64,000 nt of DNA from Ktedonosporobacter rubrisoli (GTDB lineage: Bacteria; Chloroflexota; Ktedonobacteria; Ktedonobacterales; Ktedonobacteraceae). The stretch is taken from positions 9,300,001 to 9,364,000 of the forward strand of contig NZ_CP035758.1 in NCBI RefSeq assembly GCF_004208415.1, read 5' to 3'. Shown here piece after piece: positions 17,749 to 25,657 of the stretch. Made by a program: the position numbers and the translations under genes. The first letter of the stretch is position 1. Each line of letters begins with the position of its first letter. The notes beneath the pieces were generated by a model. That model was not told where the DNA came from, ran no database searches, and was given only the letters and a program-made list of their open reading frames with translations.

Positions 17749-18318
17749 TCAGGTGCCGGGGATGGTGAAATAAGAGGTAGCACGTATCGCCGCAAAGAGC
17801 TTCTTATAGTCAATTGCCAGGAAATCGGTAGTATCGATTTCGTAGTAAGTGCCGCCGATGTTCAGCGGTTCATCCTTGCCACGCAACAAAAGTGGCTTGA
17901 GTTCCTCGTATGTTTGTTGGTCCACATGCCCCGGATGACGAATACCGGCCTCTGCCCGCTCCTTAAAGCGCTGAAAGAGCGTTAAGCCATCGGCGAAACA
18001 TTTGATCTGGAAGATCTCGAAGGCGTAACGCCTTTTTAAGGCCAGGAATTCATCGGTTCTGGCAAAGTTGCTTTCCGCGATGACCGGCTGACCGGCGCTA
18101 AGCTGTAACTCAATGAAGTGGAAGAGCAGGGCATACGTGACTGAACTGAGCTGGCGTGACCAGGCGCGATCCTTCCAGCCGAGCTGATCGAAGAGTAATT
18201 CTTTAATACCATCCTTAGTAATAAGCGGAAAATGGAACTCAGCGGCAATATGCTTTGCCAGCGTAGTTTTACCACTCGCTGGCAGCCCGGTAATAAGGAT
18301 CAAAAGTGGTTGGGTCAT
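17749..18318 (-). CDS. P-loop kinase-like ATPase (AAA_33 / zeta-toxin-like fold)
   Basis: 189 residues. Walker A is GLPASGKTT near the N-terminus, followed by ITKDGIKELL and the second conserved region PVIAESNF, a pattern of small nucleoside or sugar kinases and of predicted kinases related to zeta toxins. The ATG at 18318 was chosen: it lies one base after the TGA of the upstream gene with GGAG inside that gene, so the two are coupled. An upstream in-frame start would overlap the neighbour. No antitoxin is adjacent, so a toxin role is not supported. Substrate unknown. Confidence 0.8.
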   Translation of the reverse strand: MTQPLLILITGLPASGKTTLAKHIAAEFHFPLITKDGIKELLFDQLGWKDRAWSRQLSSVTYALLFHFIELQLSAGQPVIAESNFARTDEFLALKRRYAFEIFQIKCFADGLTLFQRFKERAEAGIRHPGHVDQQTYEELKPLLLRGKDEPLNIGGTYYEIDTTDFLAIDYKKLFAAIRATSYFTIPGT

Positions 18319-18319
18319 A

Positions 18320-19141
18320 TCATCTCCGCAGCGCACGGACAAGGATTTCGGCTATAAGTAGGAATACCACATCAAGGGCAATCAGTACAAGTAGCGCAAA
18401 GTTAACGTGCGAAGCAATGAGCGTACCGAGATTGAGCATCTGTGTACCGTACTTGAGATACCATAATAGGATGCCTAGCGCGAAGATCAGCACAATGAGA
18501 ACGCTTACAAACCAACGCGCACCGTACCAATCCTGACGGCTGGGCCAGAGCTCAGAGGTGACGGTCAGGATCAAGTAGGGGGCGAAGACCAGTGTCCACC
18601 AGGGCCAGCCAGGGCGCAGAAGTTGCAGATGTTGCTGCGCGTCTATGGGAATATCCCATAGATTATAGCCGGTTGCCACCCAGTAAAGCAGTATGAACGC
18701 TACAGTGCCGCCAAACAGAGGCGCGATTCCACTGATTCCGTCACCGATATAGCTCATCACACGGCCCTGGGGTCGCACATATTGCACCTCGCCAAGCTGT
18801 AGCGATTGGCGTCCTCCGCTGCGCATGACGCGGCCATTGGGACCCTGGAGTACTGGTCTGATACGGAAGAGGGTGATGCTGGTTATACGAAAACCAAAGG
18901 GACTGAATAAAAGGACTATAAACGCGTGGCTGAGCTCGTGCAGGATCACGCCAGGCGCATTAAGCCAGAACCAGATTCGTAAGCCTTTTTCGCCTAGCAA
19001 GTGATAACCAATCTCGTCAACACGCTGACGCAAAGCTTTGCGCGTCACACGCAACATGACAAACAGCACAAAGACCGCTGCTAAGATCAGCCAGGGTTGA
19101 TAAGGTGCGATTTGTTCCATCAATCTTGTATCAGATGCCAT
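18320..19141 (-). CDS. M50-like membrane metallopeptidase family protein
   Basis: 273 residues with about six hydrophobic helices. APGVILHELSHAF at about residues 62-74 holds the HExxH zinc site inside a membrane segment, as in site-2-protease-like M50 proteins. The usual second zinc ligand motif (NxxPxxxxDG) is not seen; DGISGIAPLFGG is the nearest candidate. It could therefore be an inactive relative. Coupled to the P-loop kinase downstream (TGA then ATG after one base). Confidence 0.72.
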   Translation of the reverse strand: MASDTRLMEQIAPYQPWLILAAVFVLFVMLRVTRKALRQRVDEIGYHLLGEKGLRIWFWLNAPGVILHELSHAFIVLLFSPFGFRITSITLFRIRPVLQGPNGRVMRSGGRQSLQLGEVQYVRPQGRVMSYIGDGISGIAPLFGGTVAFILLYWVATGYNLWDIPIDAQQHLQLLRPGWPWWTLVFAPYLILTVTSELWPSRQDWYGARWFVSVLIVLIFALGILLWYLKYGTQMLNLGTLIASHVNFALLVLIALDVVFLLIAEILVRALRR

Positions 19142-19215
19142 ATAAATACTCTCAATGTCGCTTGTTCATTTTCATCCTGTATTGTAACCGTAGTATAGAG
19201 TAACAGTCAATGTGA

Positions 19216-20634
19216 TTATGAGGGTTTTTGGCTTATTTTATCCGTCTCCGGTGAATTCTTCACGTCTTCGTTCTCATTATCTGCAGGAGTCCGATGTTTG
19301 CGAGCATAATAGAGGCACCATCCCCCGAAGGCGAGCTCACAGGCTGACATCAGATAGAGAACGTTATCCACGCCAAAGGTATCGGCAGTACCGCCCATGA
19401 AAAGGATAACCGGGATAGAGCAGGTATTATAGAGCATAAGCTGTAGGGCAAGAACACGTCCTTTGATCCAGTCTGGCGTCAGCTCTTGAATAGAGGTCTG
19501 CGCCGGAATATTGATGAAATCAAGCGCTGAGCCAGCAATCAGCATAAGCAGCGCCACCGAGATAAGTAGCCAGGGATTAGTATTCCAGCCGTGAGGATCT
19601 AGCGCGCGGGTGATAACCGTGGCCAACGGCAGGAACAGCGTCGAAAAGCAGAGAATCGCCGTGCCTATGATAACTGCGCGTGCGCCTCCCAGATAGCCAA
19701 TGATGCGTGGCATAATTACCGAGCCGGCCACCAGGCCGATTCCGGCAGGCGCAAAGACAAAGGCCATTGCTGTCGCTGGTAGCTGCAAGAGCCTGGTCAC
19801 GATAGGAGTTGCCAGTTCGCCGAGCACATAGATGATGACCCCGGCAAAAGAAAGCTGCACAACTGCCAGAAAAAGTTGTTTATTGCGGCGCACGAAGCTC
19901 CAGCCCTGGTATGTCTCGTTCCATACGTTGCGAATTACTCCCAGCGTCTCAGTAGTAACGGGGCCTGTTTTAGGCTGATGCGTAGGCAGCTTAAAGCTTG
20001 TTTGGGGAATGAACGTAATAAGCAAAGCGCAGACCAGATAGAGCAAAGCAATTATGATGTAGAGCTGCTCAAAGGCATCGATAGTGATGCCAAGAAACTG
20101 AAAAGTAGGAGCGACATTTAAAAAGATAGAAGGCAAAACGATGTAGCCCACCGCCTGCGAGAGCATGAAGGTAATGTTGAAAAGGGACAGTGCCGAGCTT
20201 AATTCCTCTTCATTGACCAGCATAGGAATAGTGGAGCCCTCGGCGGGCGTAAAGAACTGGCTGATTGCCGAGATCAGTAGTGTTAAGAGATAGATAGGTA
20301 CGAGCAGGAGATGGCGATCAAAAAAGAGGCAGATGACAAAGACGAGAGAGGCCAGAGCGCGCAAGCAATTGCTTCCCCACAACACGCGGCGCTTGTTCAT
20401 GCGATCAACGAAAACACCGGCCGGTGCTCCCAGGATCACTGCGGGCAAACTAAAGCAAATTATGGCCAGACCAACAAGCGTGGTAGAGCCTGTGGCCTTT
20501 TCGATTAAGATCAGCAGCGCAAAATTTGAAGCGTTAAAAACAGTCATTGAGATGAGCTGAGCCAGCCAGAGGTGTAGAAAATCCTTCTTTTTGATGACTG
20601 TAAGGAACCCATCTCCATGCCTGGCTTGGCCCAT
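19216..20634 (-). CDS. MFS transporter
   Basis: 472 residues with about 12 TM helices. The N-terminal FLHLWLAQLISMTVFNASNFALLI and the loop after TM2, GVFVDRMNKRRVLWGSN (a version of the G-x-x-x-D-R-x-x-R-R motif A), place it with drug/siderophore-exporter-like MFS_3 proteins. The charged C-terminal tail (NENEDVKNSPETDK) is cytosolic. Substrate unknown. It sits 68 bases downstream of the DUF951 gene in the same direction, so it may share the long transcript. Confidence 0.9.
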   Translation of the reverse strand: MGQARHGDGFLTVIKKKDFLHLWLAQLISMTVFNASNFALLILIEKATGSTTLVGLAIICFSLPAVILGAPAGVFVDRMNKRRVLWGSNCLRALASLVFVICLFFDRHLLLVPIYLLTLLISAISQFFTPAEGSTIPMLVNEEELSSALSLFNITFMLSQAVGYIVLPSIFLNVAPTFQFLGITIDAFEQLYIIIALLYLVCALLITFIPQTSFKLPTHQPKTGPVTTETLGVIRNVWNETYQGWSFVRRNKQLFLAVVQLSFAGVIIYVLGELATPIVTRLLQLPATAMAFVFAPAGIGLVAGSVIMPRIIGYLGGARAVIIGTAILCFSTLFLPLATVITRALDPHGWNTNPWLLISVALLMLIAGSALDFINIPAQTSIQELTPDWIKGRVLALQLMLYNTCSIPVILFMGGTADTFGVDNVLYLMSACELAFGGWCLYYARKHRTPADNENEDVKNSPETDKISQKPS

Positions 20635-20702
20635 AGCATCATCTCCTTGATTGACTGTTTGGCAATGCTTATTTTACTTCTAGCATACAAATGCCTGCTA
20701 AA

Positions 20703-20927
20703 TTACTCCTCCGCAAAAGGATCGCCCTCAGGCTTTGCTATACGGGGAAGCTTCTGCTTTGTTCGACGTTCGACTTCAGAACGTGGTAACAAAACGCGTC
20801 GTCCACATTTTTCGCAGCGTAAGCCAATATCGGCTCCTAGCCGCACAACTTCCCAATCGAAATTTCCGCAGGGATGCTGTTTGCGTAAGCGCAAACGATC
20901 GCCCAGTTCAAATTGCATCGGTTGCAT
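20703..20927 (-). CDS. DUF951 family protein
   Basis: 74 residues from the ATG at 20927 (AAGGCAAG upstream). An upstream in-frame ATG would overlap nadD and gives no family similarity. The body reads FELGDRLRLRKQHPCGNFDWEV, then LGADIGLRCEKCGRRVLLPRSEVERR, the compact beta domain of DUF951 with one CxxC. The family is common in Firmicutes and Chloroflexota, often near housekeeping genes; function unknown, nucleic-acid binding is a reasonable guess. It starts 19 bases after the nadD stop. Confidence 0.85.
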   Translation of the reverse strand: MQPMQFELGDRLRLRKQHPCGNFDWEVVRLGADIGLRCEKCGRRVLLPRSEVERRTKQKLPRIAKPEGDPFAEE

Positions 20928-20946
20928 AATTCTTGCCTTTTGCCTT

Positions 20947-21591
20947 CTATTGCCCCGTCTGATAGAGATTGTGCTGAAAGATGTAGCTTTCAACCGCATC
21001 TGGTACCTGGTATTTAATGGGTTTGCCACTGGCAACGCGGCGCCGCAGTTCCGTTGAGGAGATATCCAGGCGTGGAGCCTGAACGACTAGCAGGCGCTGG
21101 GTGATACCGGGCAAACGTGCTTCTAATTGTTTATTATACTCATTTTCCTCCACGTAGCCAGGGCGAGCAACGGCGACAAGGAAGGTTAATTGAGCCAGGA
21201 TACCCAGAGGATTATACCAGGTATGCAGTTCCTCCAGACTATCCCAGCCTACAACAAAATAAAGTTCTATCTCATTTCCCCACTGCTCACGCAAGATATG
21301 CAACGTATCCACAAGATAGGAGGGTCCGGGACGATCAACTTCGACAAGCGAGATCGAGAAGTGCGGATTTGTGGCTATGGCCAGCTCCAGCATGGCCAGG
21401 CGCTGCTCAACGGGGGTAATCACGCGCCCTGGCTTATGAGGAGGGTGACCAGCAGGAATAAAGAACATTTCGTTAAGTTCGAGGCTAACGCGTACCTCTT
21501 CGGCAATCGCAAGATGGCCATGATGAATGGGATCAAAGGTACCCCCGAACAGCCCAACACGCCTTGGGGTCAGGGTCCTAGAGTTTTCCAA
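20947..21591 (-). CDS. nadD: Nicotinate-nucleotide adenylyltransferase
   Basis: Adenylates nicotinate mononucleotide, the penultimate step of NAD synthesis. The nucleotidyltransferase signature GGTFDPIHHGH is at the N-terminus, FVVGWDSLEELHTWY in the middle and ISSTELRRR near the end. I chose TTG 21591 because GGAGG (21599-21603) lies 7 bases upstream; GTG 21594 and TTG 21609 are in-frame alternatives. 214 residues, normal for NadD. nadK for the NADP step is elsewhere in the window (35876). Confidence 0.95.
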   Translation of the reverse strand: MENSRTLTPRRVGLFGGTFDPIHHGHLAIAEEVRVSLELNEMFFIPAGHPPHKPGRVITPVEQRLAMLELAIATNPHFSISLVEVDRPGPSYLVDTLHILREQWGNEIELYFVVGWDSLEELHTWYNPLGILAQLTFLVAVARPGYVEENEYNKQLEARLPGITQRLLVVQAPRLDISSTELRRRVASGKPIKYQVPDAVESYIFQHNLYQTGQ

Positions 21592-21635
21592 CACACATCC
21601 TCCACTCAAAGAAATAAATGAGATTTGTCTGCCAT

Positions 21636-22700
21636 TTAGACATTCCCTGCGGGCTCCTTCACTGCTAACTCAGCAAATGGTAGGCGTTTATGTAACGCAT
21701 ACATTACGTCTGAGAGTGTAGAAAGTTGCCCTTGAGCAATCCACAGGCGGACAGTGAGCGTGATCTTTTGCTCCGCAAAGCTACTGAACATCGCCGTAGG
21801 GGCCGGCTCGGCCATGACTCCATCGATGTCATTAAATGCACTGATAATCTGGTTAGCAGTTTCGTCAGGGACGAAATTTTCTTCAGGGAGCGTTACCGCG
21901 ATAGTGGCGCGCCGCTCCAGATAGAACGTGTTGTTGACTACGATGCCGCCAAAGACCTGGGCGTTGGGGATTGAAACTTCCTCACCGCTCATAAGGTGCA
22001 GCTTGGTGGCGCGTAGCTGGACATCTTCGACCTTGCCTGTGTGCGTGGCAATAGTGACCTGATCGCCGATCCGGAAAGGGCGCTCAAGCAGGATATAGAA
22101 GCCAGCCACCAGGTCTTTTAGAATATCCTGGATAGAGACTGTAATCGCCACTGTGACCAATCCTACGGCCGCGACAGGAATGCCTATGGAGATTTGCCAG
22201 AGAGAGAGAATCCAGAAGCCGGTAAATACGAGGATGGAGACATAGAAGATGCGCCCGATGAGCATACGAATATTGATATCGATGCGATTCTCGCCAAGAC
22301 GATGGATGGCTAGCTTCTGGGCTGTGCGGGCGATACCGATACCCAGGGCGATCAGCAATAAAGATTCCAGAATATTGCCCAGGAAAGGTATGACGTACTG
22401 AGGATTGAAGCGGTTCCCAGTGATCACATTCAGCCACCTGGGGAGCGAGTCGAAGGCCCAATCATAGATAATAGGCGTGAGGAGAAGAGCAACAACAATG
22501 GAGGGGATTACGGCAATAACGCCAAGGGTTTGAATAATCCAATTATCAAGAACAGTTTTTTTGAGGCGCGCAATGAGCATACGGCGTAGGCGCAAGCCTA
22601 TGCCTAGTGCTGCAAGCAAGATTATGATGATAAGCGCAATACGAAGAATCTGGACCATTACATCCGACATCCATGCATTATTAACCGCGAGAAAAGACAT
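21636..22700 (-). CDS. Small-conductance mechanosensitive channel (MscS family)
   Basis: 354 residues. Four hydrophobic segments lead into the pore helix and beta domain: VGLVTVAITVSIQDILKDLVAGFYILLERPFRIGDQV is the family core, followed by GKVEDVQLRATKLH and the conserved IPNAQVFGG. The C-terminal alpha/beta domain ends at AEPAPTAMFSSF and an amphipathic tail. Releases solutes on membrane tension during osmotic downshift. Forty-four bases upstream of nadD in the same direction. Confidence 0.94.
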   Translation of the reverse strand: MSFLAVNNAWMSDVMVQILRIALIIIILLAALGIGLRLRRMLIARLKKTVLDNWIIQTLGVIAVIPSIVVALLLTPIIYDWAFDSLPRWLNVITGNRFNPQYVIPFLGNILESLLLIALGIGIARTAQKLAIHRLGENRIDINIRMLIGRIFYVSILVFTGFWILSLWQISIGIPVAAVGLVTVAITVSIQDILKDLVAGFYILLERPFRIGDQVTIATHTGKVEDVQLRATKLHLMSGEEVSIPNAQVFGGIVVNNTFYLERRATIAVTLPEENFVPDETANQIISAFNDIDGVMAEPAPTAMFSSFAEQKITLTVRLWIAQGQLSTLSDVMYALHKRLPFAELAVKEPAGNV

Positions 22701-22746
22701 ACGTTGCTAGTACTCAGCCCTCTAGTCTAGAATAGTATAGTTAAGC

Positions 22747-23712
22747 TTATTGCTTTGTGCGCATTATAGCATATAGGTCTGGCGCCAGGCGCCCTAGCAG
22801 CTCATAAGGGCTAATTGAGGTTCCAGGAAGTACTAATCCGCAGCTTGCCGCAAGTTGTCCCACGACTTGTTGGGGAGTAGTTCCGGCGGCGCGCAGAGGC
22901 GCGAGCCCACTGCTCTGTTCGCGTTTGGCAAGGCGTTTTCCCTGTTTGTCAAGCACAAGTGGAACATGGGCAAAGCTGGGAACGGGAAATCCCAGGGCTT
23001 CATACAGCAGGATTTGCCGTTCGCTAGAGTGCAAGAGATCGATGCCGCGTACGACCTGGTTGATATGCATGAGGGCGTCATCAACCACGACTGCAAATTG
23101 ATAGGCGAAGATGCCATCCGCGCGGCGCACAATAAAGTCGCCAACGACTTGCTGCACATGCTGGCTGGTTGGTCCGGCTAAGAGATCAGTGAAGTTTACT
23201 ATGTGTTCGTCGTCAATGCGAAAGCGCAAAGAGGGACGACGACCGCTGGCCTCGCGCTCGCCACGCTGAGCTTGCGTAAGATAGCGACATGTGCCGGGAT
23301 AGCGTGGCCCCTCTTCCCCCTGTTGGGGAGCGCTGGCAGCCTGGGCAATTTCGGCCCGGCTGCAATAGCAAGGATAGATAAGGCCGGCTGTCTCCAGGCG
23401 CTGCAAGTAATCCTGATAAATATCCAAACGCTCGCTCTGCGTATAGGGAGCATAAGGACCTGAGCAATCTGGCCCCTCGTTCCAATCGAGCCCGAGCCAG
23501 TGCAGGTCTTCAAGCATATGCTCAGTTGAGCCTTGACGCACGCGTGGACGATCAAGATCCTCAATGCGCAGAACGAATTGTCCTCCAGCTTTTCGGGCAA
23601 AGAGCCAGGCCAGTAATGCCGTGCGCAGGTTGCCCATATGCAGATCACCGGTTGGGCTGGGCGCATAGCGCCCACGCAGGCTTGGCTGAACCCTGGCAAC
23701 TATTTCAGACAT
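22747..23712 (-). CDS. gluQRS: Glutamyl-Q tRNA(Asp) synthetase
   Basis: Attaches glutamate to queuosine at position 34 of tRNA(Asp). The truncated GluRS-like catalytic domain has the HIGH-type APSPTGDLHMGN, the zinc site YPCYCSRAEI with RYPGTCR, and the GluQRS-specific KMSKS variant GKRLAKREQS; the anticodon-binding domain of true GluRS is absent (321 residues). The ATG at 23712 gives the standard N-terminus and lies inside the maf end (13-base overlap). No queuosine synthesis genes are present in the window. Confidence 0.92.
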   Translation of the reverse strand: MSEIVARVQPSLRGRYAPSPTGDLHMGNLRTALLAWLFARKAGGQFVLRIEDLDRPRVRQGSTEHMLEDLHWLGLDWNEGPDCSGPYAPYTQSERLDIYQDYLQRLETAGLIYPCYCSRAEIAQAASAPQQGEEGPRYPGTCRYLTQAQRGEREASGRRPSLRFRIDDEHIVNFTDLLAGPTSQHVQQVVGDFIVRRADGIFAYQFAVVVDDALMHINQVVRGIDLLHSSERQILLYEALGFPVPSFAHVPLVLDKQGKRLAKREQSSGLAPLRAAGTTPQQVVGQLAASCGLVLPGTSISPYELLGRLAPDLYAIMRTKQ

Positions 23713-24356
23713 CTTTCGGACCAGGGACAAACGCCTGTCTTGCTGCCTTCCGCCATTGGGTAGACATCGAATTTTGCTAGCAGATCGACAAGCATGCAGA
23801 GGGGAAGACCAACAACATTGAGATAGCACCCACTGATGCGCTCAGTCGGCTGAAAGTCCGGGTGCTGAATGCCGTACGCTCCAGCTTTATCCATTGGATC
23901 GCCCGTGGCGATATAGTTCTGAATTTCCTCTTCACTGTAGGGTCGCATAAGCACAGGCGTCATACAACTGGCGCTATGCAGCTCAAGCTTCCCATCGTTC
24001 ATGCAACTTACCGTGACTCCGGTCACCACGCGATGCCAACGCCCCCGCAAGGAGAGTAAGAGCTCGCGCGCATGGGCCTCGTCACGAGGCTTGCCCAGTA
24101 CCTCATCATCGAGCAGCACAGTGGTATCGGCTGTGATGACAAGCCGCTCGGTCGCTTCGGGCAATGTATGGGCCATTTCGGCTTTGTGCCTGGCTATCTC
24201 GACGGCCAGTTCTTCATTGGGACCCTGATGCTGCTCTTGAACCAGCTCTTCATCTGCTGGTGCCACACAAACGCTAAAAGGAAGGCCAAGCCGCGAGATC
24301 AATTGTCTGCGTCGCGGCGAGGCTGAGGCCAGTAACAAAGGAAGGCGAGTAGTCAT
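23700..24356 (-). CDS. maf: Maf family nucleoside triphosphate pyrophosphatase
   Basis: 218 residues. LLASASPRRRQLI at the N-terminus is the Maf signature; VITADTTVLLDDEVLGKP and DKAGAYGIQ complete the substrate site. The enzyme hydrolyses non-canonical or excess dTTP/UTP-type nucleotides. Start ATG 24356 shares one base with the TAA of the rlmD-like gene (TAATG), so it is coupled. The last 20 residues extend past the usual end and overlap gluQRS. Confidence 0.94.
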   Translation of the reverse strand: MTTRLPLLLASASPRRRQLISRLGLPFSVCVAPADEELVQEQHQGPNEELAVEIARHKAEMAHTLPEATERLVITADTTVLLDDEVLGKPRDEAHARELLLSLRGRWHRVVTGVTVSCMNDGKLELHSASCMTPVLMRPYSEEEIQNYIATGDPMDKAGAYGIQHPDFQPTERISGCYLNVVGLPLCMLVDLLAKFDVYPMAEGSKTGVCPWSERCLK

Positions 24357-25657
24357 TAGTTAACGCGCTCCAGGACTGCTACGCATTCGATATGGGCCGT
24401 TTGGGGAAACATATCGAGCGGTTGTACTGAACGTAAGCGATAGGTTTGATTGATGTTGCAGAGTATATTGAGATCGCGGGCCAGCGTAGACGGGTCGCAC
24501 GAGACATAGACAATGCGGGTGACGGGATGCTCGACTAGCGTGTCGAGCACAACTTGCTGGCAGCCTGCGCGCGGCGGGTCAATCACAAGGCCATCCACCT
24601 GGGAGGCCAGCGTGGGCAAGAGACCTTCTACTTTACCCTTGAGAATCTCTACGTTTTGCACGTCGCGCAAATTCCAGTGCGCATCCTTGATCGCGCTTGG
24701 CGATTCCTCGATCGCAATAACCTTGTTCACATGCCGGGCCAGCAGCAAGGCAAAGGTACCTACGCCACAATAGGCATCGACGATGGTTTGCTGATTCGCC
24801 GGTATGGGCTGGTCAGCGTTGCCCTCAAAGAGGCCAGCGAGGACCATGCGGGCCATTTTCTCTGCCTGAGCTGTATTGGTCTGGAAGAACGAGCTAGGAC
24901 GGATGCGAAATGTCTCGCCAGCCAGCACTTCCTCCATCGTTTCGATATGCAGCTCCAGGCCGACCTCGGCGAGTTGCTGCGTAATTTCCTGGCTTTGTTG
25001 GGGCTGGATGAGTATCTGATTGCTGGCAGTGCTGCAGCGGATGAGCACCTGAGGCCGCGCATTTGCCTGCTGGCTGAGCACATTCAGAGCTCGATTGATC
25101 TGCTCGTGTGCAATAGGGCAGGAGGCCAGCGGCAAGACGATATGGGTGCCTCTGGCCGTCAGACCGGCTTGCCCACTGCGGTTCACCGAGAAGCGCATAT
25201 GGTTGCGATAGTTCCAGGGAATATCGCATGGCACGGTTGGTAGCGTCGGCGGATCGCTAAAGCCTCCCACTTCCTGCAGGAGCTGCCTGACAACGCTCAG
25301 CTTCCACTCCAGCTGCGCCGGATAGTGCATATGCTGAAGCTGGCAACCACCGCAGGTTCCAAAAACAGAGCAGGGAGCCTGGGTCCGTAACGGCGAGGGC
25401 GTATGGATTTCAGTAATCCATACGCGAGGCGGGCGAGGCTTCCAGCGCCGGCTACGGCGTCCCGAGCGTGGCTGCGGTGGCTCCTCAACTGCGATGGTAA
25501 CGTGCTCACCGGGTAGCCCAGCTGGCACGCGCAACGTCACAGTCTGTTGTTCGCCGGTTGTTGTGGTTATGATAATCTCGGCCTGGGCATCCCCTTCGCG
25601 AGTCAGCTGGCCAAGGGTCACTGTATGATAAGTAACTTGTCGTTCTGGGTGTATCAT
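24356..25657 (-). CDS. 23S rRNA (uracil-C5)-methyltransferase, RlmD/RlmCD type
   Basis: 433 residues. An N-terminal TRAM RNA-binding domain (about 10-65) precedes the iron-sulfur cysteines CSVFGTCGGCQ plus SCPIAH. The methyltransferase part has IVDAYCGVGTFALLLAR (SAM site), IDPPRAGCQ and the catalytic VYVSCDPSTLARDL. The RlmD, RlmCD and TrmA groups cannot be split by eye, hence no symbol. Its ATG overlaps the TPR gene stop by four bases (ATGA). Confidence 0.92.
   Translation of the reverse strand: MIHPERQVTYHTVTLGQLTREGDAQAEIIITTTTGEQQTVTLRVPAGLPGEHVTIAVEEPPQPRSGRRSRRWKPRPPRVWITEIHTPSPLRTQAPCSVFGTCGGCQLQHMHYPAQLEWKLSVVRQLLQEVGGFSDPPTLPTVPCDIPWNYRNHMRFSVNRSGQAGLTARGTHIVLPLASCPIAHEQINRALNVLSQQANARPQVLIRCSTASNQILIQPQQSQEITQQLAEVGLELHIETMEEVLAGETFRIRPSSFFQTNTAQAEKMARMVLAGLFEGNADQPIPANQQTIVDAYCGVGTFALLLARHVNKVIAIEESPSAIKDAHWNLRDVQNVEILKGKVEGLLPTLASQVDGLVIDPPRAGCQQVVLDTLVEHPVTRIVYVSCDPSTLARDLNILCNINQTYRLRSVQPLDMFPQTAHIECVAVLERVN

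Noticed and set aside
17749..18318. Zeta-type toxin of a toxin-antitoxin pair
   Set aside because: Only the P-loop kinase fold is shared; the neighbour is an M50-like membrane protein, not an antitoxin.
24554..25243. 229-codon plus-strand frame inside the rlmD-like gene
   Set aside because: Lies wholly opposite a gene with clear catalytic motifs; no start signal.
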